This document shows, one piece after another, positions 13,654 to 22,056 of a stretch of 64,000 nucleotides of DNA. Made by a program: the position numbers and the translations under genes. This stretch comes from Rhizobium sp. Lineage in GTDB: Bacteria; Pseudomonadota; Alphaproteobacteria; Rhizobiales; Rhizobiaceae. A model generated the notes under the pieces. That model made no database searches. It was given only the letters and a program-made list of their open reading frames with translations, and had not been told where the DNA came from. Position 1 is the first letter of the stretch. Each line of letters opens with the position of its first letter. Location: NCBI GenBank assembly GCA_027533385.1, contig JAPZUE010000012.1:1-64000 (forward strand). Reading direction: 5' to 3'.

Positions 13654-16562
13654 CAATGCCTGCCTCCCTTTCGAGCGTCGTGCCCCGCATTGCCGCCCTG
13701 TGGTTCGCTGCCTGTGCGGCGCTTTGCGTATTTCTGACGGCCTCGGTGGCGCTCGCCGTCGAGCCGGTGAAGATCGCCCGTGACGACAATGCGCTGAACC
13801 TGACCGCCACGACCGAGATCTATACCAATCAGGGAGAAGCCTTCCAGGTTTCGACGGCAGCCGGCGCGGACGGGATCCGCCGGCGCATCGAGGTCCGCTC
13901 GTCCACCGAAGGTCATCAGGGCGACTGGGCGGTCTTTGCGCTCGCCAATGTCTCGGAAGAGCAGCTGGAGCGCGTCATCGTCGCACCGCATTTCCGTCTC
14001 TCCGGCTCCAAGCTTTTCTGGCCGGATCTCGGTTCGCAGCGCATCCTGGCGATCACGCCGTCGGAAGGCTTTGCGCTCGACCGGGTGCCTAGCCCGGATG
14101 CAGACGTCTTCCGGATCACGCTGAACCCGGGCACGGTGATCACCTTCGTCGCCGAACTTGCGACGCCCGAGCTGCCGCAAATCTATCTCTGGGAACCCGA
14201 CGCCTACAAGGACACGGTCAACGCGTTCACGCTCTATCGCGGCATCGTTCTCGGCATTGCCGGCCTGCTTGCGGTGTTTCTGACGATCCTCTTCGTGGTC
14301 AAGGGCACCTCCATGCTGCCGGCAGCGGCGGCGCTCGCCTGGGCGGTGCTTGCCTATATCTGCGTCGATTTCGGCTTCCTCGAAAAGCTGATTACGCTGA
14401 CCTCGTCCGACATCCGAATATGGCGCGCAGGCGCGGAGGTGGCGCTTGCCTCGTCGCTCGTCATCTTCCTGTTCACCTATCTCAATCTCAATCGCTGGCA
14501 CGTACATCTCGGCTATGCGACGCTCGCCTGGATGCTTGGCCTCAGCGGGCTCTTCGGTGTCGCGATCTTCGACCCCTCGATTGCCGCCGGCATCGCGCGC
14601 GTCTCCTTCGCGCTCACCGGTGTGGTGGGCATCGGCCTGATCATCTATCTCGGCATCAACCGCTATGACCGCGCGGTGCTGCTTGTCCCGACCTGGGCGC
14701 TGATCCTAGTCTGGCTGTTCGGCGGCTGGATGACGGTGACGGGCCAGCTGGACAACGACATCATCCAGCCGGCACTGGGCGGGGGCCTCGTTCTCATCGT
14801 TCTGCTGATCGGCTTCACCGTCATGCAGCACGCCTTTGCCGGCGGCGCCTATCAGCAGGGCCTGTTCTCCGATCTGGAACGCCAGTCGCTGGCGCTGACC
14901 GGCTCCGGCGATACGGTCTGGGACTGGGACGTGGCGCGCGACCGCGTGGTGACCAGCCCCGACGTTTCTCTCCGTCTTGGCCTCTCGCCCGGCACCATGC
15001 ATGGGCCGGCGCGCAACTGGCTGCCGCGCCTGCATCCCGATGACCGCGACCGTTTCCGCGCGACGCTTGATGTGCTGCTCGAACACCGCAAGGGCCGGCT
15101 TTCCCACGAATTCCGCATCCGCGCCGAAGACGGCCATTTCCACTGGCTGAAGATCCGCGCACGGCCGGTCTTGGGATCGAACGGCGAAGTCATCCGCTGC
15201 GTCGGCACGATCATCGATGTCACCGAGCAGAAGAACTCGATCGACCGGCTGCTGGTCGATGCCATGCATGACAACCTGACCGGCCTGCCGAACCGCGAGG
15301 TCTTCCTCGACCGGCTGCAGGCGATCCTGTCGCTTGCTTCCACCTCCGACAGCGTGCGCCCGACGGTGCTGGCGATCGACATCGACCGCTACAAGCAGGT
15401 CAATGATGCGCTGGGGATTGCGGCCGGCGACAATATCCTGATTGCCATCACACGCCGCCTGCGTCGTTTGCTCAAGCCGCAGGATACGCTCGCGCGTCTG
15501 TCCGGCGACGAATTCGGCCTGATCCTGGTGTCGGAAAAGGACCCCGGCAAGATCGCCGACTTTGCCGATGCCGTGTCCAAGGCGATCATGGTGCCGCTCA
15601 ACTTTGCCAACCGCGAGATCAGCCTGACGGCCTCGATCGGCCTTGTCTCCTGGGTCGACCAGCAGGAAAGTGCAGCCAGCCTGCTCGCCGATGCGGAGCT
15701 TGCCATGTATCGCGCCAAGCGTACCGGCGGCAACCGCGTCGAGCCCTTCCGTCCGGCCTTCCGCACCGTCAGCACCGACCGTCTGCAGCTTGAGACAGAT
15801 CTGCGCCGTGCCATCGAGCGCAAGGAACTGTCGATGGCCTACCAGCCGATCGTCAGGCTCGCCAATGGCGAGATCGCCGGCTTCGAGGCGCTGATGCGCT
15901 GGGATCATCCCAAGCGCGGCAATATCTCGCCGACTGAGTTCATCCCGATCGCGGAAATGTCCGATCTGATCGAGCCGCTCGGCATGTTTGCGCTCGAGCG
16001 TGCCTCCGGCGACCTGATGGACTGGGAGCGCCAGACGGGCGAGTTGCCGATCTTCGTTTCGGTCAACCTTTCGTCGGCCCAGCTGATCTCCAGCGAGATC
16101 TACAATGACGTGCGGGCACTTTTGGTGAAGACGCAGTGCGATCCGAAGCGGATCAAGCTGGAACTGACCGAAAGCGTGGTGATGGAGAACCCGGAACAGG
16201 CGCGCCTGATGCTGGAAAAGCTTAAGGATACGGGCATCAGCCTAGCGCTCGACGATTTCGGCACGGGCTATTCCTCGCTTGCCTATCTCACCCGCTTCCC
16301 CTTCGACACGATCAAGCTCGACAAGGCGCTGGTCTGCGACCAGTCGGACAAGAAGTCCGTTCTGCTGCGCTCCGTCGTCTCGATGGCGCGCGGGCTTGAC
16401 ATGCAGGTGGTGGCCGAGGGCATCCAGACCGACCAGGACGCCGCCGACCTCGCGATGATGGGCTGCGACTTCGGCCAGAGCTATCTGTTCGGCCCGCCGC
16501 TGGGCTCGGAGTCTGTCTTGAGGTTGCTCAAGGAGCGGTTTCCGCTGATGAAGCGGGCGTGA
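13650..16562 (+). CDS. Membrane GGDEF-EAL cyclic-di-GMP protein with 7TM-like sensor and PAS domain
   Basis: This 970-residue protein may make or degrade cyclic-di-GMP. In order: signal/anchor (1-35), periplasmic beta-rich region (35-190), about seven membrane helices (195-400), PAS (425-545, WDWDVARDRVVTSPDV), GGDEF (555-700) and EAL (720-960). The GGDEF signature reads LSGDEFG, so the first glycine is serine and cyclase activity is uncertain. The EAL residues look complete: FEALMRWDHP, LELTESVVME, LDDFGTGYSS and VAEGIQT, which favours phosphodiesterase activity. ATG at 13650 overlaps the GNAT stop. Confidence 0.92.
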   Translation: MTMPASLSSVVPRIAALWFAACAALCVFLTASVALAVEPVKIARDDNALNLTATTEIYTNQGEAFQVSTAAGADGIRRRIEVRSSTEGHQGDWAVFALANVSEEQLERVIVAPHFRLSGSKLFWPDLGSQRILAITPSEGFALDRVPSPDADVFRITLNPGTVITFVAELATPELPQIYLWEPDAYKDTVNAFTLYRGIVLGIAGLLAVFLTILFVVKGTSMLPAAAALAWAVLAYICVDFGFLEKLITLTSSDIRIWRAGAEVALASSLVIFLFTYLNLNRWHVHLGYATLAWMLGLSGLFGVAIFDPSIAAGIARVSFALTGVVGIGLIIYLGINRYDRAVLLVPTWALILVWLFGGWMTVTGQLDNDIIQPALGGGLVLIVLLIGFTVMQHAFAGGAYQQGLFSDLERQSLALTGSGDTVWDWDVARDRVVTSPDVSLRLGLSPGTMHGPARNWLPRLHPDDRDRFRATLDVLLEHRKGRLSHEFRIRAEDGHFHWLKIRARPVLGSNGEVIRCVGTIIDVTEQKNSIDRLLVDAMHDNLTGLPNREVFLDRLQAILSLASTSDSVRPTVLAIDIDRYKQVNDALGIAAGDNILIAITRRLRRLLKPQDTLARLSGDEFGLILVSEKDPGKIADFADAVSKAIMVPLNFANREISLTASIGLVSWVDQQESAASLLADAELAMYRAKRTGGNRVEPFRPAFRTVSTDRLQLETDLRRAIERKELSMAYQPIVRLANGEIAGFEALMRWDHPKRGNISPTEFIPIAEMSDLIEPLGMFALERASGDLMDWERQTGELPIFVSVNLSSAQLISSEIYNDVRALLVKTQCDPKRIKLELTESVVMENPEQARLMLEKLKDTGISLALDDFGTGYSSLAYLTRFPFDTIKLDKALVCDQSDKKSVLLRSVVSMARGLDMQVVAEGIQTDQDAADLAMMGCDFGQSYLFGPPLGSESVLRLLKERFPLMKRA

Positions 16563-16574
16563 GGGCTCAACGCC

Positions 16575-17210
16575 TCACGTGCGTTGCAAGGCGACCTGGA
16601 GGCCGAGTCCGACGAGGATTGCGCCCCCTGCCCTTTGCAAATTGCGCTGCAAGGACGAGACCTTTGATAGGCGCGCTGTGATCGCGCCGGCCGCCAGCAC
16701 GCAGACAATGTCGGCGATGGTGAACATCGCATTGACCAGCGTGCCCAAGATCAGGAACTGCAGCCAGACGGGGAAGCTTGCCGCAGCATCAACAAACTGC
16801 GGCAGGAAGGCGAGGAAGAAAATCGCCGTCTTCGGATTGAGGATTTCCACCAGCATGCTTTCCGCGAAGGCGCGCCCTGCCGTCTTCTGCGCCGGAAGCG
16901 CACCATTCATGCCACCAGCCGAACGGGCAGTGCGAAACATGCGAACACCCAGGTATATCAGATAGGCCGCCCCTGCCAGTTTCACGGCCAGATAGAGCGT
17001 GGGCACCAGGTGGAACAGCACCGACAGTCCTGCGGCTGCGGCCACCACATGCACATAACATCCGACATGAATGCCAAGTGTCGCCATCAATCCCGCGCGG
17101 CGATTGGCTGCGAGCGTTCGGGCCGCGACGTAGAGCATGGCCGGGCCTGGGATGAAGGCAAAGACGGCGGTCGTGACGAAGAAGGCGATGAGGATGTCGA
17201 TGGAGGGCAT
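16575..17210 (-). CDS. LysE-family amino-acid or metabolite exporter
   Basis: This 211-residue inner-membrane protein has about six helices and the LysE/RhtB pattern: FAFIPGPAMLYVAARTL near residue 20 (conserved PGP), GIHVGCYVHVVAAAAG, YLIYLGVRMFR, and ILNPKTAIFFLAFLPQFV with the conserved NPK. ATG at 17210 is used; 23 upstream in-frame residues are not membrane-like. It stands alone between convergent GGDEF/EAL and the exported protein gene. Its substrate could be lysine, homoserine or threonine, and cannot be set from sequence. Confidence 0.92.
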   Translation of the reverse strand: MPSIDILIAFFVTTAVFAFIPGPAMLYVAARTLAANRRAGLMATLGIHVGCYVHVVAAAAGLSVLFHLVPTLYLAVKLAGAAYLIYLGVRMFRTARSAGGMNGALPAQKTAGRAFAESMLVEILNPKTAIFFLAFLPQFVDAAASFPVWLQFLILGTLVNAMFTIADIVCVLAAGAITARLSKVSSLQRNLQRAGGAILVGLGLQVALQRT

Positions 17211-17288
17211 GGAGTGGGTCGCTTTCTGGCAGCCCAGGATGGGTTGCATAGCCGAGACTGCCCTTTGCAGCGACCACACACAAGCGTG

Positions 17289-17304
17289 CCTTATCGGAAT
17301 AAGG
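17289..17304. promoter_or_regulatory. Palindrome upstream of the LysE-family gene
   Basis: CCTTATCGGAATAAGG is a perfect 6-base inverted repeat around CGGA, about 80 bases before the LysE start and 37 bases after the stop of the neighbouring gene. It could be an operator or a short terminator hairpin. Confidence 0.35.
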
Positions 17305-17340
17305 TTCTACTAGCGGCGAACAAGTGTATCGCCCAAAGTG

Positions 17341-17970
17341 TCAGTCTACCGAAAGCGTGTTGCGGTAAGCATGCCATGCGTCCTTGCAGGAGGCCGTTGC
17401 GCGGGGCGATTTTCCATCTCGCCACATAGCGTCCCAGTGCGCCAGCTCACGAACATCAGCGGCCCATGCTTGCGGATCGGTGCACGTTTTGGCCGCGCCG
17501 GCACTCAGACACCCCGAAGCTCCGTAACGCTGGAAACTCGATGGCGCCCAACTGTTTTCCAAGACTTCCCCCTTGAACTCGAAGAGGTTACCCTGCTGCT
17601 CTTCAGTGTCCTGAGGGATTTGTTCCGGCTGTATAGTGAACGCAACATCAGCGAAAAATGACATCGCCTGCTTCCACGCAGCATCCAACTCATTCGGATT
17701 GTCTGGCTCTGTGACGGGCAAGAATGGTGGAACGAGCCTCCCGTAAGACGACTCCCAAACCAGCATCATGGAGGCGTTGCTGGATCCCGCCAATGTCGCC
17801 TTCCAAAGCAATCGCCAGGCTTGGTCACAGTCTGACGCCTCAATCAGCCGTGCAACTTGCTGGAAGTCCGTGACCCCGAACGGGTCTGTGCTCTGAGGAA
17901 GCTCCTCGGCAATTAGGTCCGTCGGCATTATGGCCGCCACGACAATCGCCTGAGCAAGGTAACGGATCAA
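17341..17970 (-). CDS. Exported hypothetical protein
   Basis: This 209-residue protein is not recognised. The N-terminus [22 protein letters not shown] looks like a short signal peptide, so a periplasmic location is likely. The rest is rich in Trp and acidic residues, with two Cys pairs ([21 protein letters not shown]) and [15 protein letters not shown] at the end. TTG at 17970 overlaps the yqgE stop and keeps the signal peptide; ATG at 17928 would remove it. Codon use and GC look lower than the neighbours, so it may be a recent addition behind yqgE. Confidence 0.6.
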   Translation of the reverse strand: MIRYLAQAIVVAAIMPTDLIAEELPQSTDPFGVTDFQQVARLIEASDCDQAWRLLWKATLAGSSNASMMLVWESSYGRLVPPFLPVTEPDNPNELDAAWKQAMSFFADVAFTIQPEQIPQDTEEQQGNLFEFKGEVLENSWAPSSFQRYGASGCLSAGAAKTCTDPQAWAADVRELAHWDAMWRDGKSPRATASCKDAWHAYRNTLSVD

Positions 17971-18572
17971 GCGTGTCCCGCCTCCATCGACAGCATCGCG
18001 GGATTGATCCCCATAAGGGCCAATGCCCTGTCATACTTGTTATCGAGGCTGCGGTCGAAGATAAGGCTTTCGGTGGCCGCGCAATGCAGCCAGCCGTTCT
18101 GGGCGATCTCCTCTTCCAGCTGGCCCGGGCCCCAGCCGGCATAACCGAGCAGCATGGTCGCGTGGCGCGGGCCTCGGCCGTCCGAGATGGCGCGGACGAT
18201 ATCGAGGGTGGCGGTCAGCGAGATATCGTCGCTGACGGGAATGGAGCTATCCGAGAGATAGTCATCGGAATGCAGCACGAAGCCGCGGTTCTGCTCCACC
18301 GGCCCGCCGCACTGGATGGGGAAATGGCGGGCGTGATCGGGCAGCATGATCGCATCGTTGCGGTCGATCAGCTCCAGATGCAGGAGCAGATCTGCGAAGG
18401 TCACCGATTGGGCACGATTGATGATGAAGCCCATGGCACCCGCATCGGAATGGGCGCAGATATAGACCACGGAGCGGGCGAAGTTGCCGTCTGCCATGCC
18501 GGGCATGGCGATCAGCAGCTGGCCATCCAGGAAGCCGCGCTCTCTCAGACTGGTTTTGGACGACAATGCCAT
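17967..18572 (-). CDS. YqgE/AlgH-family protein (UPF0301)
   Basis: This 201-residue protein belongs to the widely conserved YqgE family. It shows [50 protein letters not shown] and [17 protein letters not shown], all typical. The molecular function of the family is not firmly established. ATG at 18572 starts MALSSKTSL. It is divergent from a DsbD-domain protein and followed, with overlap, by an exported hypothetical gene. Confidence 0.92.
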   Translation of the reverse strand: MALSSKTSLRERGFLDGQLLIAMPGMADGNFARSVVYICAHSDAGAMGFIINRAQSVTFADLLLHLELIDRNDAIMLPDHARHFPIQCGGPVEQNRGFVLHSDDYLSDSSIPVSDDISLTATLDIVRAISDGRGPRHATMLLGYAGWGPGQLEEEIAQNGWLHCAATESLIFDRSLDNKYDRALALMGINPAMLSMEAGHA

Positions 18573-18735
18573 GCCCGCCTCCTTGGTTTGCCTCAAGGGC
18601 AATCGGCTTCATGCGTGGTTCAGATGTAGTCTCGTATCCAAGATGGGGCAGAAGCGGATTGTGATCAACCCAAAATGATGACCATGAAGCAAGCGTGACT
18701 GGCTAATGTGAGAGTGATCTTTTAGAGCCGGATGC

Positions 18736-19608
18736 ATGACCTTCAGGAAGAAAACAGAGATGTCTTGTTCGAGCCTTTCGCGGGTCATCCGCAGCGGTCG
18801 GCTGGCGGTGCTTTCGGCGGCGATCGGTCTGCTCGCGATGATGCCCGGCGCGTCGGCTGTAGCCGCGAGCAGCGACTGGGCGGTGAACGAAGGCGGACGC
18901 ATGCGGCTGATCCTTCTGCCGCAAGGTGCCGACGGACTGCGCCAGGGGGCGCTGGTGATCGAGCCGAAACCCGGCTGGATCACCTATTGGAAAGAGCCCG
19001 GCGATGTCGGCATTCCTCCGACGCTGACGCCGGCTCCAGGCGCTCCATACACGGTAGAGAGCGTGGATTTTCCCGTGCCGAAGGTGCTGGAGAGCGGTGA
19101 GCTGACCGATGTGGGTTATGATCATCCGGTCACGCTGCCGCTGACACTCAAGAATGCGCCGGATGGGACCGGCGTCACGCTCAGCGCCTTTGTCGGCGTC
19201 TGCCAGAATATCTGCATCCCGTTTCAGGCTGATCTCAGCGTGCCCCCGGACACGGCAGCCGTCGCGAATCCGGTCGAGGCAGCCCTGGTTCGGGCAGCAC
19301 GCGCCCAGGTGCCGCCCGGGCCGTCGGCGGATTTTCATGTCGTCACCCATGAACTGAGCGCAAACAGGAAGGAACTGGTGGTCCGTCTGAAAATGCCCGC
19401 GGCCACCGACCAGCCGAAGGCCTTTGTCAGTGGTCCGAGCGGGCATGTGTTTGTGCGCGCTCTTGCCACGCAACTTGACGGCGGCGAGACGCTTCTGACG
19501 CTGCCGATCGGCAAACTGCCGAAGAAATACGACATCGCCGGCAAAGAGTGGGGACTTCTTGTGGTGAGCGGCGACCGGGCGATGGAAACCAAGCTTGCCT
19601 TTGATTGA
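18736..19608 (+). CDS. Periplasmic DsbD N-terminal-domain-like protein
   Basis: This 290-residue secreted protein has a signal peptide (about residues 15-44, ending ASAVAA) and a domain related to the DsbD alpha domain, which passes electrons to periplasmic thiol partners. A CxxxC pair, Cys156 and Cys160 in FVGVCQNICIPF, matches the redox cysteines. It lacks DsbD's membrane and thioredoxin parts, so it must pair with another carrier if redox active. ATG at 18736 is used, with ATG at 18760 possible. A peroxiredoxin follows 71 bases downstream, a fitting redox context. Confidence 0.85.
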   Translation: MTFRKKTEMSCSSLSRVIRSGRLAVLSAAIGLLAMMPGASAVAASSDWAVNEGGRMRLILLPQGADGLRQGALVIEPKPGWITYWKEPGDVGIPPTLTPAPGAPYTVESVDFPVPKVLESGELTDVGYDHPVTLPLTLKNAPDGTGVTLSAFVGVCQNICIPFQADLSVPPDTAAVANPVEAALVRAARAQVPPGPSADFHVVTHELSANRKELVVRLKMPAATDQPKAFVSGPSGHVFVRALATQLDGGETLLTLPIGKLPKKYDIAGKEWGLLVVSGDRAMETKLAFD

Positions 19609-19679
19609 CCCGTTCCTATATTCGCCTCGATTGCCATCCGGAGGGGTTCTGGGTGGTGCAACACAGCGAGGACGATTTG

Positions 19680-20171
19680 ATGACCATTGCCATTGGCGAA
19701 AAGCTGCCCCAGGCCACCTTCAAGGAAAAGACCGCTGACGGTCCGGTGGAGATCACCACGGAACAGCTGTTTGCCGGCAAGAAGGTTGTCGTCTTCGCCG
19801 TTCCGGGCGCTTTCACGCCCACCTGCACGTTGAACCACCTGCCGGGCTATCTTGAAAACCGTGACGCGCTGATGGCGCGCGGCGTCGACGACATCGCCGT
19901 CGTCTCCGTCAATGACTGGCATGTCATGGGCGCCTGGGCACAGCATTCGGGCGGCCAGGGCAAGATCCATTTCCTCGCCGACTGGGACGCGGGCTTCACC
20001 AAGGCCATCGGCCTCGACATCGATCTCTCGGGCGGCGGTCTTGGCGTGCGCTCCAAGCGCTATTCGATGCTGGTGGAGAATGGCGTGGTGAAGAGCCTCA
20101 ACATCGAGGAGAACCCGGGCCAGGCAACGGTGTCCTCGGCTGCGACGATGATCGAACAGCTCGGCGCGTAA
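19680..20171 (+). CDS. Peroxiredoxin, Prx5 type
   Basis: This 163-residue thiol peroxidase reduces hydroperoxides. The peroxidatic site is PGAFTPTCT with Cys49; VVSVNDWHVMGAWAQ and LGVRSKRYSMLVENGVV are Prx5 signatures. No glutaredoxin domain is fused. ATG at 19680 follows GCGAGGA; the longer frame to 19605 overlaps the stop of the upstream gene. A hairpin terminator follows at 20201. The reductant is probably glutathione/glutaredoxin, by family knowledge. Confidence 0.95.
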   Translation: MTIAIGEKLPQATFKEKTADGPVEITTEQLFAGKKVVVFAVPGAFTPTCTLNHLPGYLENRDALMARGVDDIAVVSVNDWHVMGAWAQHSGGQGKIHFLADWDAGFTKAIGLDIDLSGGGLGVRSKRYSMLVENGVVKSLNIEENPGQATVSSAATMIEQLGA

Positions 20172-20200
20172 ACCACATCAATTATTTTCAGAGAGATTTC

Positions 20201-20228
20201 AGAGGCTCGGGTGACCGGGCCTCTTTTC
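20201..20228 (+). terminator. Rho-independent terminator after the peroxiredoxin gene
   Basis: AGAGGCTCGG and CCGGGCCTCT pair with one mismatch around GTGA, followed by a short T run. It lies 30 bases after the stop codon. Confidence 0.75.
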
Positions 20229-20242
20229 GTTTATGCCAGTGC

Positions 20243-20551
20243 TCAATGGGCGAGATCGAACACCAGAATGCCGGCCAGGCCGCCATCGGTGGCGCTGACG
20301 ATCCTCTCTCCGACTTCGACATGCTTGGGATGTTTCAGATAGTAATCGCGGACCATCTCATCCTCGAAGGTGACGATGAAACCGTCCTTGTAGCCGCCCG
20401 TCAGTCCCTCCGGCGAGACATTCGCACCCGCCTTCACCTCCAGCATGCCCGGCACCACATCCTTCAGATCGGCAATCGCCGCATAGATCGCCTGCTTCTC
20501 GGTTTCCTGAACGGCGGCCTTGAAGCGCAGGAATACGCAATGCTGGATCAT
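20243..20551 (-). CDS. Dabb (stress-responsive A/B barrel) family protein
   Basis: This 102-residue dimeric alpha/beta-barrel protein begins MIQHCVFLRFK and has VPGMLEVKAGANVSPEGL, followed by DGFIVTFEDEMVRDYYLKHPKHVEV, the classic Dabb pattern. Family roles range from plant stress proteins to small-molecule cyclases; none can be assigned. ATG at 20551 is used; the longer frame to 20803 overlaps the promoter of the XRE gene. It is transcribed towards the peroxiredoxin terminator. Confidence 0.9.
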   Translation of the reverse strand: MIQHCVFLRFKAAVQETEKQAIYAAIADLKDVVPGMLEVKAGANVSPEGLTGGYKDGFIVTFEDEMVRDYYLKHPKHVEVGERIVSATDGGLAGILVFDLAH

Positions 20552-20714
20552 GGATGTCTCCCGTCTGTTCTGTTTTGAAGGGAGCATAGGGGCCGTGGAG
20601 GAAAGGGCAAGGGGAGGAAGCATTGCCTCCGTGTCGGCCACCGGGAGCCTTTCCGGATCGCCGGGAGATCCCGCTGCGTGGATCATGTTGACATTTCGGG
20701 TTAAGGCGCCCAGA

Positions 20715-20734
20715 TTATACTGAAACCTGTATAA
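20715..20734. promoter_or_regulatory. Operator/promoter palindrome before the XRE antitoxin-like gene
   Basis: TTATAC and GTATAA arms are inverted around an 8-base spacer, ending 15 bases before the start codon. TATACT within it could serve as a -10 element, so binding of the XRE protein here would autoregulate. Confidence 0.5.
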
Positions 20735-20749
20735 AACTGAGTAAGGCAT

Positions 20750-21067
20750 ATGTCTGAGACCCTCGCCTACCGCAACATCTTCGAATCGATCACGGAAGAC
20801 CAAGCGCTTGCCGCCGATCTCCAGTTCCGTTCAGATCTTCTGATGACGTTGATCGATGTTATCGAGCACAAGGGATGGAACCAGGGTGAGACAGCCGCAG
20901 CGCTGGATATACCTCAACCGCGTGTGAGCGAGCTGTTGCGCGGCAAGATCAGCCTCTTCTCCTCAGACCGGCTGATCGGCTACCTGGCGAAACTCGGCTA
21001 TCGCTTGCGTCCTTCCGTGGATCGCGATCGCAACGTCGTCTGCGTGGTCGAGACGGCGGCAGCCTGA
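20750..21067 (+). CDS. XRE-family antitoxin-like protein (HigA2/MqsA-like domain)
   Basis: This 105-residue protein has a helix-turn-helix at about residues 35-75 (MTLIDVIEHKGWNQGETAAAL, IPQPRVSELLRGK) of the type found in HigA2-like antitoxins that partner Gp49-type toxins. The C-terminus RLRPSVDRDRNVVCVVETA is short and hydrophobic. A Gp49-type toxin gene lies immediately downstream but on the opposite strand, with 16 bases between stop codons. That convergent layout is unusual, as such genes are normally in one operon. Confidence 0.8.
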   Translation: MSETLAYRNIFESITEDQALAADLQFRSDLLMTLIDVIEHKGWNQGETAAALDIPQPRVSELLRGKISLFSSDRLIGYLAKLGYRLRPSVDRDRNVVCVVETAAA

Positions 21068-21072
21068 CGCCG

Positions 21073-21087
21073 TTGATCGTCGATCAA
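21073..21087. terminator. Palindrome between convergent XRE and toxin-like genes
   Basis: TTGATCGTCGATCAA is a perfect inverted repeat with a single central base unpaired. It covers the toxin stop codon and is followed by AAAT on the plus strand. It may be a bidirectional terminator; the half-site spacing is one base too long for an FNR box. Confidence 0.4.
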
Positions 21088-21449
21088 AATGTCCTCCGGT
21101 CAGACTTTTGTTCTTCACGAAGGATCGCCATCATCTCCTTGTAGCGCTCCCTCACCGTCGTCATAGCCTTCCTGTCCACGCCGTTCGTGGTTTTGGTGAA
21201 CGCGTGAAGGACAAACACGGTGTCGGCAAATTTTGCGCAATAGACAAGTCTGTAGGCGGGTGAGCCGTTTTCGATCAACTCGATCACTCCGGCACCTAGT
21301 TCAGGCAAATGCTTGAACGATGAACGCGGATCTTTCCCTACGGCGACAAAGTTCAGATCGTTGAGAAAGTCGATGGCGATGGCTTGCGGCAGTTTCTGAA
21401 CCGCTTTCTTAGCGGCGTTGTTGACATACCGAATTGACCTGATCGCCAT
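21084..21449 (-). CDS. RelE-superfamily Gp49/HigB-like toxin
   Basis: This 121-residue protein resembles phage-derived Gp49/HigB toxins. It starts IRSIRYVNNAAKKAVQKLP and contains AIAIDFLNDLNFVAVG, the strands GVIELIENGSPAYRLVYCAKFADTVFVLHAF (given as adjoining parts) and the Lys-rich KTTNGVDRKAMTTVRERYKEMM. ATG at 21449 has a GGGGGCGGG just upstream. The XRE gene is convergent, so toxin and antitoxin transcripts would overlap tail to tail. If they are a true pair, regulation must differ from the standard operon. Confidence 0.82.
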   Translation of the reverse strand: MAIRSIRYVNNAAKKAVQKLPQAIAIDFLNDLNFVAVGKDPRSSFKHLPELGAGVIELIENGSPAYRLVYCAKFADTVFVLHAFTKTTNGVDRKAMTTVRERYKEMMAILREEQKSDRRTF

Positions 21450-21585
21450 CCCGCCCCCACCGCACCGACATCCATCTGTTTTGCGACAGGCAATACCAAC
21501 TTCGCCCGTAGCGATAGGTTACGGTAACGCGCAGGCAGGACGATTGCACCCCTGCAAATACAGGGATCAGTAAGGTCTGCGATAG

Positions 21586-22056
21586 TCACTTCACCATCAG
21601 CGATTTCGGAAAACCACCCGTCTTCTTGAACGGCTCCATGCCCTTGCGCGCCAATTCGTCAGCGCGTTCGTTTTCCGGGTGACCGGCATGGCCCTTGACC
21701 CAGTGCCACTTGACCTTGTGGCGCTGGTTGGCGGCATCGAGCGCCTGCCAGAGCTCGCCGTTTTTCACGGGCTTCTTGTCTGCCGTTTTCCAGCCGTTCT
21801 TCTTCCAGCCGAAGATCCACTTGGAGATGCCGTCCATCACGTATTTGCTGTCGGTGTAGAGATCGACTTCGCAGGCGTCTTTCAGCGCGTTGAGCGCCGT
21901 GATGGTGGCGAGCAGCTCCATGCGGTTGTTGGTCGTATCCGCCTCGCCGCCGAAGAGTTCCTTCTCGACCTCGCCGTAACGCAGGATCGCGCCCCAGCCG
22001 CCGGGGCCGGGATTTCCCGAACAGGCGCCATCGGTGAAGATGTCGACATGCTTCAT
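21586..22056 (-). CDS. rnhA: Ribonuclease HI
   Basis: This 156-residue cytoplasmic nuclease degrades RNA in RNA-DNA hybrids. The four catalytic acidic residues are present: Asp9 ([12 protein letters not shown]), Glu47 (NNRMELLAT), Asp69 (LYTDSKYV) and Asp133 (ENERADELA). The basic protrusion [20 protein letters not shown] is present as in E. coli. It overlaps the thrB stop codon by four bases, so the two form an operon. Confidence 0.97.
   Translation of the reverse strand: MKHVDIFTDGACSGNPGPGGWGAILRYGEVEKELFGGEADTTNNRMELLATITALNALKDACEVDLYTDSKYVMDGISKWIFGWKKNGWKTADKKPVKNGELWQALDAANQRHKVKWHWVKGHAGHPENERADELARKGMEPFKKTGGFPKSLMVK

Noticed and set aside
20689-20722. TTGACA and TATACT upstream of the XRE gene as a standard promoter
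   Set aside because: The spacing of about 22 bases is too long for sigma-70; only the -10-like part inside the palindrome is kept.
21073-21087. TTGATCGTCGATCAA considered as an FNR box
   Set aside because: The half-sites are five bases apart and not four, and it lies at gene ends and not at a promoter.
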